Below are positions 24,690-33,121 of a stretch of DNA of 64,000 nt, piece by piece. The stretch's first letter is position 1, and every line of letters begins with the position of its first letter. The position numbers were made by a program, and so were the translations under genes. This DNA comes from JAPLNB01 sp964451955. GTDB lineage: Bacteria; Planctomycetota; Phycisphaerae; Tepidisphaerales; Tepidisphaeraceae. Where the stretch lies: NCBI GenBank assembly GCA_964451955.1, contig CAYVKG010000004.1, positions 1 through 64,000 on the forward strand, in the 5' to 3' direction. The notes below the pieces were generated by a model that made no database searches, was not told the DNA's origin, and was given only the letters and a program-made list of their open reading frames with translations.

Positions 24690-27305
24690 CTATTCCGCCT
24701 TCACTTTCAAATCGGGGACCTTGGTGCCGTCAAGTTGGCAGAGCCTGGCATTGCAGCTCCATCCGCCTCCGCCGTTGGTCACCTTGAGCAACAGCACATT
24801 CCAGCCCTCTTTGAGCTGGACTCTGACGGCATCCTGGCCGATGGCGCTGCCGCGGTTGGTGTTGTTGGCATGGACGACTTTGCCGTTGAGCCAGACCTTG
24901 ATGCCGTCATCGCTGCCACACTCAAACTGGACTTCCTGCGCCTTGGGCGACCAAACACTGGTGCGAAGATAGGCGCAGCGGTTGTCGCCGGCCAAACCGG
25001 TGGAGGAGAAGTCCATTTCCACGCCGCCGGGCTTCTTCATGGGCTTCCATGTTCCCTGGCCGGTTTCGGGCGGAAAGGCGATGTCAAAAATCTCGCGTTC
25101 GGATTTGTCGGCCTGTGCGTAGGGGCCACTGACGACGAAATCCGTGATGAATCCCTCGCTGCCGTTGATTTTCCGCATGATGTCGCGTGCCTGCTGGGCA
25201 ATGCCTGGGTCTTTGGTTGCCGCCACCACTTTCCTCATCATGGCCACCACTTCGGGCCCATGGCTGCCCGCAATGGCCGACCCGATCGCCACGGCGGCGG
25301 TTTGCGCCTCGGCGGCCAATGGCGTCTGATCCAGGCATGGCTCGACCAGTTTCAAAGCGTCGATCGAGGGCACGTTAGCGAGCGCCGAGAGCACAAGGCG
25401 TTTGTCCTCGACACGAGCCAGGTTCATTGCTTCCTCGAGCATTTTGACGGTCTGGCCGGGCGTCCTCGCGCTGGGCAACCCAAGAACCCGGACATATCCC
25501 CGCAACGCCAGGACCTTCAGGTTTTCCCGCTGGGCGCTCTTCGCCACGCCGAGCAGATCGGCGGCCACATCGGGAGTCGGCCAGTCCGACAGCGCCCGGA
25601 CTGCCGCCAGTTGGATCTCCGCATCGGGGTCGGCGACGAACTGCCGGAGCAATGCGAGTGCCCTGGAGCTTCCCGTGCGACCCAGGACACGAACCAAGGC
25701 CACGCGTGGGGCGCCCGATGCGTTTGCCAAATGCGCCAAGATCGGTTCGGCCCGCTTCTCCGGGTCGGTCGTGCGAGAGAGGATCGTTGTCACCGCCGAC
25801 TCGGCCGCCTTCGCGTCGGCATCGGTCTGGGGCTTGGCGAGGATGCCCACGACCCTGGGCAGATGTTGGTCGTCGCCCAATGCGCCGATCGCATGGATTG
25901 CCTCGACGCGGACGGTTGCCTCGGCGTCATCAGCCGCCAGGCCGAGGAGTGTCGGGACCGCCACTGCGGCTCGGCGGGCGGCCAGACTTCTGACCAGTTC
26001 AGCGCGAGCCTTTTCCTTGGCCTGTGGAATGGCCGCAAGGATCGTCGCATCGACATTGGGACCGCGCAGGCTGGCCAGGCTCTGGCGTGCCGCCGCCGAC
26101 TCCTGTCTGGCACCCCCGGCCGCCTCGGCAAGCACTTTAACGGCGGTATCGCCGCCGACCTTTCCGAGCGCCTCGATCGCGGCCAGTCTAACCGCGGCAT
26201 CGGTGCTGGCTGCGGCCTCAATCACGGCGGACGCGGCGCCGGCATCGGCGCGATCGGCCAGCGCCCGAAGGGCAATGACCTTTGCCTCGGCTGTCATGGC
26301 CGCCAGCTTGCCTCCCACCGCAGCCGCAGCCGCGCTTCCCGGCATCTCGACCACCAGGCGCCCGGCCGTCGCGGCCATCTCGGCGTCGCCCGATTCGAGA
26401 CCCTTGACAATCAGTTCGGCCGCCTGATCTTCCGGGGAGCAGAGCACCAATCCCCGCATGGCGCCGAGGATGCAGTGCCTGGGCTCTTTGGACGTGAAAA
26501 CCCGTTTGAACATCTGCTGTGCTGCGGCTCTATTTCCGGCCGCAGCCAGTTTTGTCGCGCACAGGAGGTAAGCGTCAACAACGGCGGCGCGCACCGCGGG
26601 ATCTTGATGGTCGCCGATCTGTTGCAGCGCGTCGGCCGCTTCTGATGTGCCGATCTTCCCGAGTGCCGCGGCAGCCGCACAAACCACATCGGCATGGGTC
26701 GTTCTCAGCATCGTCCGCAAGGCCGGCAGGCTTGCAGCGTCGGCGCGGAACCCGACCGCGTTGATGAGCGCGACCTGCCATTGCGGCGACTTCTCCGCGT
26801 CCAACGCCGCCCGCAGACTTGCCGCCGCCTCGTTTGTCGGGTTGTTTTCCAATGCGCAGATGGCCCGCACGCGCAGTTGCATATCCGGATCATTCAGCAG
26901 CGACTCGATGGCCTGGACGACCTCGGCCCGCCCGATGTTCTCGAGCTGTCGCAGAATCAGCACGCGGGCATCAGTGGCGACATCAGCGCCAAGACACGTC
27001 GCGAGTGCCCGTGCCAGCGACGCGCGTTGCGCCTCCGCCCCGGGTCTAGCCGCATACATGCACATCCGCTCCAGACTCTCGGCCGGTTCACGCCGCGAGC
27101 CAACATCGCTGGCACCCAATCGGGGTGCCAATGCCTTGAGCACCAAGGCATAATCGGCTTCCCATTGCGTAGCCGACCGCTCCTTGGCTGCGCCCTGCCC
27201 CCTGAATTCGCTGATTAACTCGGCGACCGGCGTCTGCTGGGCCCCCGCCAGATGACACGTCAGGCACATCAGCGTCGCCACGACCACCCTGAGCACGGAT
27301 TTCAT
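24690..27305 (-). CDS. Secreted HEAT-repeat protein with C-terminal carbohydrate-binding-like domain
   Basis: This 871-residue protein has a signal peptide (MKSVLRVVVATLMCLTCHLAGAQ, 23 residues ending AGAQ), then about 700 residues of HEAT/PBS-lyase repeats with Ala-rich helices. The C-terminal 150 residues form a beta-sandwich-like domain with FECGSDDGIKVWLNGKVV and WNVLLLKVTNGGGGW, typical of planctomycete secreted HEAT proteins and dehydrogenase-associated proteins. It is probably a periplasmic scaffold; no catalytic motif is seen. A small membrane protein is encoded just upstream, on the same strand (27336-27599). Confidence 0.85.
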   Translation of the reverse strand: MKSVLRVVVATLMCLTCHLAGAQQTPVAELISEFRGQGAAKERSATQWEADYALVLKALAPRLGASDVGSRREPAESLERMCMYAARPGAEAQRASLARALATCLGADVATDARVLILRQLENIGRAEVVQAIESLLNDPDMQLRVRAICALENNPTNEAAASLRAALDAEKSPQWQVALINAVGFRADAASLPALRTMLRTTHADVVCAAAAALGKIGTSEAADALQQIGDHQDPAVRAAVVDAYLLCATKLAAAGNRAAAQQMFKRVFTSKEPRHCILGAMRGLVLCSPEDQAAELIVKGLESGDAEMAATAGRLVVEMPGSAAAAAVGGKLAAMTAEAKVIALRALADRADAGAASAVIEAAASTDAAVRLAAIEALGKVGGDTAVKVLAEAAGGARQESAAARQSLASLRGPNVDATILAAIPQAKEKARAELVRSLAARRAAVAVPTLLGLAADDAEATVRVEAIHAIGALGDDQHLPRVVGILAKPQTDADAKAAESAVTTILSRTTDPEKRAEPILAHLANASGAPRVALVRVLGRTGSSRALALLRQFVADPDAEIQLAAVRALSDWPTPDVAADLLGVAKSAQRENLKVLALRGYVRVLGLPSARTPGQTVKMLEEAMNLARVEDKRLVLSALANVPSIDALKLVEPCLDQTPLAAEAQTAAVAIGSAIAGSHGPEVVAMMRKVVAATKDPGIAQQARDIMRKINGSEGFITDFVVSGPYAQADKSEREIFDIAFPPETGQGTWKPMKKPGGVEMDFSSTGLAGDNRCAYLRTSVWSPKAQEVQFECGSDDGIKVWLNGKVVHANNTNRGSAIGQDAVRVQLKEGWNVLLLKVTNGGGGWSCNARLCQLDGTKVPDLKVKAE

Positions 27306-27335
27306 AGCGAAACCTCTTCCGCGGATATTGTCTTC

Positions 27336-27599
27336 TCAACGGCACTGGCTGCGCACCGCGATCATCGTTTTTTTCCAGACCACGAAAGCCAGCGCCGCCA
27401 GGACGAACGTAAACACAAACGCCGCCACCCACAGCGGCTTGTCATACCGGCCGGCAAAATCCCCATCACCCAAGACCATCAATTGTGCGAACTCGATGAT
27501 CCAGAGATACATCCCCGCGACAAACAAGGCCGCCAACAACACCGCCCAGAAGCTCCCCCAGAAATCCGTCATTCCAAATCCCAGCAATTCGCATCCCAT
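27336..27599 (-). CDS. Small membrane protein, unknown
   Basis: This 87-residue protein has two predicted membrane helices (about residues 15-35 and 57-75) separated by a charged loop (MVLGDGDFAGRYDKPL). The ATG at 27599 has GGGAG six bases upstream. It lies 30 bases before the HEAT-repeat gene and is probably co-transcribed with it. The family is not recognised. Confidence 0.6.
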   Translation of the reverse strand: MGCELLGFGMTDFWGSFWAVLLAALFVAGMYLWIIEFAQLMVLGDGDFAGRYDKPLWVAAFVFTFVLAALAFVVWKKTMIAVRSQCR

Positions 27600-27763
27600 G
27601 GTCATCTCCCTGTTTGCCTGGAGTCTCAACTTGCGCCGCTGGGCTGATTATGCCCCCCGACCTCTGTGCACACAAGGCACCGGCGCGGGTCCATTGTGGC
27701 GGATGCCGACTGTGACGGGGCCCTGCCCCTTGCGTCGGTTCGCGCGGGTCCTGGGTGGGGGTC

Positions 27764-28534
27764 TCACAGCACGGGCACAACGACGGGCGTTCCGCGAGCG
27801 TCCACCCGCTCGATCGGCACGCCGTATACCGCGGAAAGCACATCGGGGTCCATAACCTCGGTTACGGAGCCGGCCTTGACGACCTGGCCTTGGTTTAGCA
27901 GGACCATTTGGTCGGCGAAGGCCCCGGCAAGGTTCAGATCATGCGAGGCCATGAGAATGGCGATGTTCCTCTCGGTGGCCAGCCGCCTGAGGAGTCGCCC
28001 AAGTTCGACCTGGTGATAAAGATCGAGAAACGTATTGGGCTCATCGAGAAGCAGGGCGGCGGGTTGCTGCACGAGGCAGCGTCCCAGGAAGACGCGTTGC
28101 CGTTGACCGCCGGAGATTTGATCCAGCCGTCGTGGCAGCAATTCAGTAAGGCCGAGCATTTTGCCGACCTCCCCCACAATTTGGTGGTCGCCTGGCGATT
28201 CCACCCCGAACGCGTGCCAGTACGGAGCACGGCCGAGGTTGAGGGCCTCGGCGACGGACTGTGTGGGGTCCCACGCGGGGTTCTGAGGAAGGTAGGCAAC
28301 GCGGCGAGCCAGCTCCCGGCGTTTCCAGCGGCGGATATCGCGTGATTCCCATTCGATTCTCCCCTCTGCGTGAAGGTACCCGGCGAGGACTCGGATGAGG
28401 GTGCTCTTGCCGCTGCCGTTGGGACCGAGCAGGGCGACAACCCGGCCGGGATGAAGCTCCACATCGACGGAATTGAGAACAGGCCGCTCGCGGTAGGCGA
28501 AACTGATGGCGACGGCACGCAGGAGGGGTTTCAT
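27764..28534 (-). CDS. Iron-siderophore/cobalamin-type ABC transporter ATPase
   Basis: This 256-residue ATPase of the FecE/FhuC/BtuD group energises import by the permease encoded just upstream. It has Walker A GPNGSGKST, a Q-loop (YLPQNP), the signature ISGGQRQRV, Walker B ALLLDEPNTFLD and the switch His (ASHDLN). The ATG at 28534 overlaps the permease stop (4 bases) and has GGAGG upstream. The operon order (binding protein, permease, ATPase) is the classical one for metal-chelate or vitamin B12 uptake. Confidence 0.9.
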   Translation of the reverse strand: MKPLLRAVAISFAYRERPVLNSVDVELHPGRVVALLGPNGSGKSTLIRVLAGYLHAEGRIEWESRDIRRWKRRELARRVAYLPQNPAWDPTQSVAEALNLGRAPYWHAFGVESPGDHQIVGEVGKMLGLTELLPRRLDQISGGQRQRVFLGRCLVQQPAALLLDEPNTFLDLYHQVELGRLLRRLATERNIAILMASHDLNLAGAFADQMVLLNQGQVVKAGSVTEVMDPDVLSAVYGVPIERVDARGTPVVVPVL

Positions 28535-29547
28535 GGTCGGACCTCCGCGACGGACCTGGGCCGGTTTTGCCACAGCAGCAACAGGAAGAAGGGACCGCCC
28601 AGCAGGCCCGTCAGGACGCCGACGGGCAGGAGCGTGGCGGCCATGCCTTCCCTGGCCAGGCAGCGGCAGGCGGCATCGGCAACCGCGAGCAGCCCCGCGC
28701 CGAGCGCCGTGGCGATAGGCAATACCTTTCGCACGTCGCCGCCAACAAACAACCGCGTCAGGTGGGGACAGACGAGGCCCACAAAGCCGATCGGTCCGCT
28801 GATCGCAACGGCGGCGGCGGTTACGAGCGATGCGACGATCAGGCTGATCCATCTCAGCCGCGAAATCCGGACGCCCAGCGACTCGGCTTCCTCCTCGCTG
28901 AGGGCAGCCACATTCAGTTGACCCGCGAAGTACATCAACGCCACCCAGCCAATCCCGACCACGGTGGCGGCGGAACCGACTTGGCCGGCCGTCAGGTTGC
29001 TCTGGATGCCGCCGACCAGAAACGTCAATGGGCTGCCGACGCCCGGGCGGTCGCGCGTGATGGCATTGATCAGCAGGAACAGCGAGCCGTTCACCGCATT
29101 GACGATCACGCCGACCAGCAGCAGGGTGATGGGTTCGAGGCGGCCGCGCGAACTGGCCAGCGAGAACACGACCCCGACCGACAGGATCGCGCCGATGAAG
29201 GTGAAAGCCTGTTCGCTCAGAGCATACACCGGACCCGCCAGAGTGACGGCAGCGCCCAATTCCCAGAGGTACGCAAAAAGCGACGCGCCGCTGCTGACGC
29301 CAAGCAAATACGGATCCGCTAGCGGATTTCGGAGAATGGCCTGATACACCACGCCCGCGCCGGCCAGCGCGGCGCCAACCAGCGAAGCCTGCAGCACGGG
29401 CCCCAACCGATAACCCAGTTGGGTGGCCGTTGGAAATCCGATCCGGCCCGTTGATCCCACCAGCAGACAAGCGCCCGCCAGCGCGCCCCAGACGACCAGG
29501 GCAACGCCAACCGTCATGAACATTCGGCCGATGCTCCAGCGACTCAT
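28531..29547 (-). CDS. FecCD-family ABC transporter permease
   Basis: This permease of 338 residues and about ten membrane helices belongs to the BtuC/FecCD/HmuU family that carries iron-siderophores, heme or cobalamin. Seen in the sequence are GYRLGPVLQASLVGAALAGAG, NPLADPYLLGVSSGA, the ATPase-contact stretch EEAESLGV and GPIGFVGLVCPHLTR. The ATG at 29547 has AGGGAGGG upstream and overlaps the binding-protein stop. The ligand is not decided by the permease sequence. Confidence 0.9.
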   Translation of the reverse strand: MSRWSIGRMFMTVGVALVVWGALAGACLLVGSTGRIGFPTATQLGYRLGPVLQASLVGAALAGAGVVYQAILRNPLADPYLLGVSSGASLFAYLWELGAAVTLAGPVYALSEQAFTFIGAILSVGVVFSLASSRGRLEPITLLLVGVIVNAVNGSLFLLINAITRDRPGVGSPLTFLVGGIQSNLTAGQVGSAATVVGIGWVALMYFAGQLNVAALSEEEAESLGVRISRLRWISLIVASLVTAAAVAISGPIGFVGLVCPHLTRLFVGGDVRKVLPIATALGAGLLAVADAACRCLAREGMAATLLPVGVLTGLLGGPFFLLLLWQNRPRSVAEVRP

Positions 29548-30482
29548 GGATGACTGCCCTCCCTGGCGGATTGCAGGATGGAGACAAAGCGAGCAGCCAT
29601 CTGACCGACGTGCGATCCGGAGTTCTGAACCCACCAATCCGTCAGGATGAATACCCGGCCCTTGGCGACAGCCGGGATTTCGGGCATGGTGTGCCAGAGT
29701 CTGGTGGCCTCGTCGATGGTCTGCTGGTTGGCTTCGGGCAGCAGTTGAATGATGACCTCGGGCTCGAGCGACAGCAGCATTTCACGATCGAGCGAGGGCC
29801 ATCCGGCGCTCTTGATCACATTCTCGCCACCGGCCGCTTCAAGCACATCGTTCAGGAAATTCTCCCGACCGACAACCCCCTGGGCGTTCTTGTCTCGCAC
29901 CAGGAGCGTTCGGACCGGGGCGTGAAATCGCCCAATTTCGCCGGCGGTCACGATCTGCCCGACAATCTGGCTCACCAGGGCGCCGGCCTTTCCTTCTTCG
30001 CGAACGGCTCGCCCAAGTTCGTCCGCCACGTTGATGATGTCCGCCAGTCGCTCCGTTCGCACGTTGAGCAGCTTGATCCCCAGTGTGTCGGCACGCTCCT
30101 TGAGCCCGGCGGGAATGCGCTCCGGCGTCATGAAAACGACCATGACATCGGGCCGGAGCCCGGCAATCTGTTCCCAGTCCACCGATTGGTAATCGCCGAC
30201 GCGCGGGAGCCCCTTGGTCTCGGGTCGGCTGATGTCATAGTTGCTGACGGCCACAAGGTGATCGGCGGCTCCCATGGCGATCAATAGGTCGGTGGCGGCG
30301 GGCACCAGCGACGCGATGCGCGGCCTGGTCCCGGGAAGCAGGGCTGGCGCGGGAGTCCCCCCGCGATCACAGCCACCAATCAAAAGGACGGCGAGCATCC
30401 CCCACCAGAACCTCCCCGGCATCCTGCCCATGCGGCGCGGATCGCAGAACTGGGCTCTGGGGCTGTCAAACGACATTTCCAT
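29544..30482 (-). CDS. Periplasmic binding lipoprotein (BtuF/FecB-like)
   Basis: This 312-residue class-III binding protein has a lipoprotein signal (hydrophobic core, LLIGGC). The two-lobe fold is shown by RIASLVPAATDLLIAMGAAD (BtuF-like start), VGDYQSVDWEQIAGLRPDVM and the C-lobe EPEVIIQLLPE. BtuF-type start motifs and no siderophore-specific feature make cobalamin or a related corrinoid a good guess, but iron chelates remain possible. The ATG at 30482 has GGAG four bases upstream; starts at 30431 or 30422 are alternatives. It is the first gene of the leftward uptake operon and is divergent from the coiled-coil gene at 30530. I see no cobalamin riboswitch; only 47 bases separate the starts. 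Confidence 0.85.
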   Translation of the reverse strand: MEMSFDSPRAQFCDPRRMGRMPGRFWWGMLAVLLIGGCDRGGTPAPALLPGTRPRIASLVPAATDLLIAMGAADHLVAVSNYDISRPETKGLPRVGDYQSVDWEQIAGLRPDVMVVFMTPERIPAGLKERADTLGIKLLNVRTERLADIINVADELGRAVREEGKAGALVSQIVGQIVTAGEIGRFHAPVRTLLVRDKNAQGVVGRENFLNDVLEAAGGENVIKSAGWPSLDREMLLSLEPEVIIQLLPEANQQTIDEATRLWHTMPEIPAVAKGRVFILTDWWVQNSGSHVGQMAARFVSILQSAREGSHP

Positions 30483-30490
30483 GGCTCCAG

Positions 30491-30521
30491 TTTACATTCC
30501 CGCGCCGGTTGCCGGTATAAT
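30491..30521 (+). promoter_or_regulatory. Candidate promoter for the coiled-coil gene, possibly leaderless
   Basis: TTTACA (30491-30496), a 19-base spacer and a perfect TATAAT (30516-30521). Only 8 bases separate the -10 box from the ATG at 30530 and no ribosome site is visible, so the message may be leaderless. The spacer is longer than ideal. Confidence 0.45.
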
Positions 30522-30529
30522 CGCAACCC

Positions 30530-31294
30530 ATGTTGCAGCAAGAAGGGCTTCTGACGCGTATTGGCCGATGGATTGGCATCAACCGCTCCAACGATGGCGA
30601 GTTGCCCCTGGCAGCACCCGGACCGGACGGAAACACCGAAACGGCCCTGGACCGGCCGGCGCCGCCCCCCAAGCCCAGGCTCAGCATCTTCCGACCCTTC
30701 GCCCGTCGCGATGCGGCTATCGCGTCGCTGCAGCAGGGCTTCAGTTCGCTCTCGGAACTGATGTCGGCAATCCGGGAGAACCTGGAGAAACAGGGGCGGC
30801 GGCAGGATGAGATGCTCTCATACCTCTCACACCTCCCGGAGATTCTGCAATCCCTCCCTGAGGCGCAGCGAATGCAGGGCGAGACGCTGCGCGCCATCAG
30901 CCAGCAGCTTCAGCAGCAACTGGGTCAGCAGACCCGGCTCACGGAGATCCTCGCCAAGGTGAGCGAGACGAGCATGGGACAGAAACAGGTGCTCGACAAC
31001 CTCCAGGCCCAGGCGCAGACCGCCGGCGAGCACAATCAGGCTATCTCCGACTCGTTGCGCCAGGTGTCGTCGGCGATGGAATCCGTCGGCCAGAGCACGC
31101 GCACCAGCTCCGATGTTCTGCAACACCTCCGCGAGTCCCAGGCCCATCGTGACGATCAGCTTCAGCGAATCATCGAAGGTCAGAACAAGCGATTCAGTAT
31201 GCTGATGATCGCGGCGGCTGTGCTCTCCGTGGCTGCGATGATCACCACCGGCGTCATCGGGTTCGTTTTGTTGCGGGGACGAGGTTCGATTTAG
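30530..31294 (+). CDS. Coiled-coil protein with C-terminal membrane anchor, unknown
   Basis: In this 254-residue protein, a Pro-rich linker (about residues 42-50) is followed by a long Gln/Glu-rich coiled coil (about 60-205, with QQLQQQLGQQ) and one membrane helix near the C-terminus (about 227-248). This is a tail-anchored cytoplasmic coiled coil; no catalytic motif is seen. Its stop overlaps by a few bases the end of the CarH-like gene, which is convergent. The family is not recognised. Confidence 0.65.
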   Translation: MLQQEGLLTRIGRWIGINRSNDGELPLAAPGPDGNTETALDRPAPPPKPRLSIFRPFARRDAAIASLQQGFSSLSELMSAIRENLEKQGRRQDEMLSYLSHLPEILQSLPEAQRMQGETLRAISQQLQQQLGQQTRLTEILAKVSETSMGQKQVLDNLQAQAQTAGEHNQAISDSLRQVSSAMESVGQSTRTSSDVLQHLRESQAHRDDQLQRIIEGQNKRFSMLMIAAAVLSVAAMITTGVIGFVLLRGRGSI

Positions 31295-32193
31295 CGGGAA
31301 ATGTCCCCGGATTCCGGCTTCGCACGGTTTGCCAGGAGACCTTTGGCGAAAGCGGCGACTTCGGCCATGGAGCCGGCGCAATGGACATTCGGCCGATTCA
31401 CGGCAACTGAGCGAGGCGCGGCACGTCCCCCCAATAGGAGCGGCACACCATTCCTGCTCAGACGACTCGCCAGCATCGTCACCTGGCGATCCAACTCGCC
31501 CGCATCGGCAACATGACTGATCGACACCCACACGATTGTGGCCTTCTCGTCAGTGGCCGCTTCGGCCAATAGCTCGACGGGCGTGTTGGCGCCGTAGTTG
31601 ATCTCGTGAAAACCCGCCTCACCCAGAACGGCGGCAACCATCAAAGACGGCAGCATGTACGGATCGCCTTCGATTGCCCCGCCCAGCGCCACAGGTCCTT
31701 CCACTCGGTCCACGGGAAAAGTACCTCGCAGCTGATTGACAATGCACAGGCATATATCCGTGGCACGGTGCTCGATCAGAATCCCCCGCTTGTCATGTTC
31801 CCAGAGCTCGCCGATACGATGCATGGCCGCGCGAAGCGGACCATCGCACAAGGCCGCCACACTCTGACCGGCCAGGTATAACGACATCAACAGGCTACCG
31901 GCGCGAGTCGCGTCTCCGGCTCGCAGAGCCTCAAACAGCAGCTCGCTCTGGTCCGGCGAGGATCCGCTGTCGGATCGAAACTGGCTCACCTCCGCCAGTC
32001 CAAGCAACTCGGGTCGAACCACGGTCGAATGCGAGTGGCGTATGAATCGAACCGCTTCTGCCATCGAGATGCGCCGATGACCGCCGAGCGTGCGAGCCGT
32101 CTGAATGGCGCCGGAATCGATCCACCGCCTCAATGAAGATTCGCTCACGCCGATCGCGTCTGCCAGTTCCCGGGGAGTGAAGGCTCTTTTCAT
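31291..32193 (-). CDS. CarH/LitR-like regulator with altered cobalamin-binding motif
   Basis: This 300-residue protein has a MerR/excisionase-type HTH (FTPRELADAIGVSESSLRRW, then GGHRRI), a helical capping domain and a C-terminal Rossmann B12-binding domain (about 165-290). The capping-domain motif W131-x9-E141-H142 of CarH is kept. The cobalamin ligands are not: the residue after W131 is Glu rather than His, and the ExHxxG signature reads DPYMLP (177-182), so the lower-ligand His is Tyr. It may be a light-independent or apo-type regulator. It lies beside a B12/iron-type importer and shares its upstream region with the fasciclin gene, a plausible target. Confidence 0.8.
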   Translation of the reverse strand: MKRAFTPRELADAIGVSESSLRRWIDSGAIQTARTLGGHRRISMAEAVRFIRHSHSTVVRPELLGLAEVSQFRSDSGSSPDQSELLFEALRAGDATRAGSLLMSLYLAGQSVAALCDGPLRAAMHRIGELWEHDKRGILIEHRATDICLCIVNQLRGTFPVDRVEGPVALGGAIEGDPYMLPSLMVAAVLGEAGFHEINYGANTPVELLAEAATDEKATIVWVSISHVADAGELDRQVTMLASRLSRNGVPLLLGGRAAPRSVAVNRPNVHCAGSMAEVAAFAKGLLANRAKPESGDISR

Positions 32194-32494
32194 GACATTA
32201 CGGGTTTGAGAGATCTGGATGATTATTCACACCATACACCAACAAGTCCATATATTCCTAAATAGAATAAACTTACGAATTGACACAAAATACAGTACAA
32301 AAATACTCCGACATTTGTTGACCGAGATTCCTGTTGCTACTATCATATGCCAGATTTGATTGATTTGACAGTTTTGGAGCTTTAGTGAATCCGGGTTCGC
32401 TTGGCAACGTGCGAACTACAGTCCCCAGTGCCAGTGATGTTGGTCATTAGTGTTTAGGTTCACGGTATATCCATTTAGCGAGAAGGAGTGTGTC
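32194..32494. other. AT-rich divergent control region
   Basis: These 301 bases separate the CarH-like regulator (minus) from the fasciclin gene (plus). The stretch is clearly more AT-rich than its surroundings and has TTGACA at 32280-32285 and the near-repeats CAAAATAC and CAAAAATAC (about 32286-32306) upstream of the rightward promoter, a possible operator. No gene is seen. Confidence 0.5.
32318..32346 (+). promoter_or_regulatory. Promoter for the fasciclin-domain gene
   Basis: TTGACC (32318-32323), a 17-base spacer and TATCAT (32341-32346). Five of six matches occur in each box and the spacing is ideal. The leader is about 140 bases. Confidence 0.65.
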
Positions 32495-33019
32495 ATGTTC
32501 AAGAGATTTTCTTATCTGTTGGCCGGTGCCTTGTCTGTGGGCGTGCTATCCACGGGAACGATCGGCTTATCGCGGTGGGCGCGTGCGGAATCGTGCTCTG
32601 TCACGTCCAAACCGAAGGACATTGTGGACACGGCAGTCGGGGCAGGCAGTTTCAAGACGTTGACCGCAGCCCTGAAGGCCGGTGGGCTGGTCGATACGAT
32701 GCGAGGTGCTGGTCCTTTCACCGTATTTGCGCCGACCGACGAGGCCTTTGCCAAACTGCCGCAGGGTACGCTGGAGAACTTGCTCAAGCCGGAGAACAAG
32801 GATCAATTGGTCGCGATCCTCACCCATCATGTGGTCGCCGGCAAGGCTACCGCCAAGGACGTAACTTCGCTGGACAAGGTGAAGACGGTTAACGGCAAGG
32901 AGCTGAAACTGAAGGTCACGGACGGCAAGGTCCACGTCGGCGGGGCCACGGTGGTGAAGGCGGACATTGAAACGTCGAACGGCGTGATTCACGTCATCGA
33001 TACAGTGCTTGTGCCGTAA
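32495..33019 (+). CDS. Secreted fasciclin (FAS1) domain protein
   Basis: This 174-residue protein has a signal peptide (MFKRFSYLLAGALSVGVL, cleavage near WARA) and one FAS1 domain with GPFTVFAPTDEAFAKLP and the H-box-like ILTHHVVAGK, ending NGVIHVIDTVLVP. FAS1 domains mediate adhesion at the cell surface or periplasm. The start ATG at 32495 has AGAAGGAG upstream. It has its own promoter and a strong terminator and sits beside the CarH-like regulator. Confidence 0.9.
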   Translation: MFKRFSYLLAGALSVGVLSTGTIGLSRWARAESCSVTSKPKDIVDTAVGAGSFKTLTAALKAGGLVDTMRGAGPFTVFAPTDEAFAKLPQGTLENLLKPENKDQLVAILTHHVVAGKATAKDVTSLDKVKTVNGKELKLKVTDGKVHVGGATVVKADIETSNGVIHVIDTVLVP

Positions 33020-33045
33020 GACATCAACGCGGTGAGGTTCGAGCG

Positions 33046-33083
33046 GGCCGGGCGGCATTTGAACTGCCGCCCGGCCTTGTTTT
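33046..33083 (+). terminator. Intrinsic terminator after the fasciclin gene
   Basis: A perfect 12-bp stem (GGCCGGGCGGCA with TGCCGCCCGGCC), a 7-base loop and the tail TTGTTTT. Confidence 0.92.
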
Positions 33084-33121
33084 CGCGCCAGAGCAGCAGC
33101 TCCACCGGTTGAGGTGATCAG

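Noticed and set aside
30483..30529. Cobalamin riboswitch upstream of the ABC importer
   Set aside because: Only 47 bases separate the divergent starts and no B12-box is visible.
32221..32346. dif-like recombination site at the presumed terminus
   Set aside because: The AT-rich stretch lacks the paired XerC/XerD half-sites; the resemblance is only in base composition.
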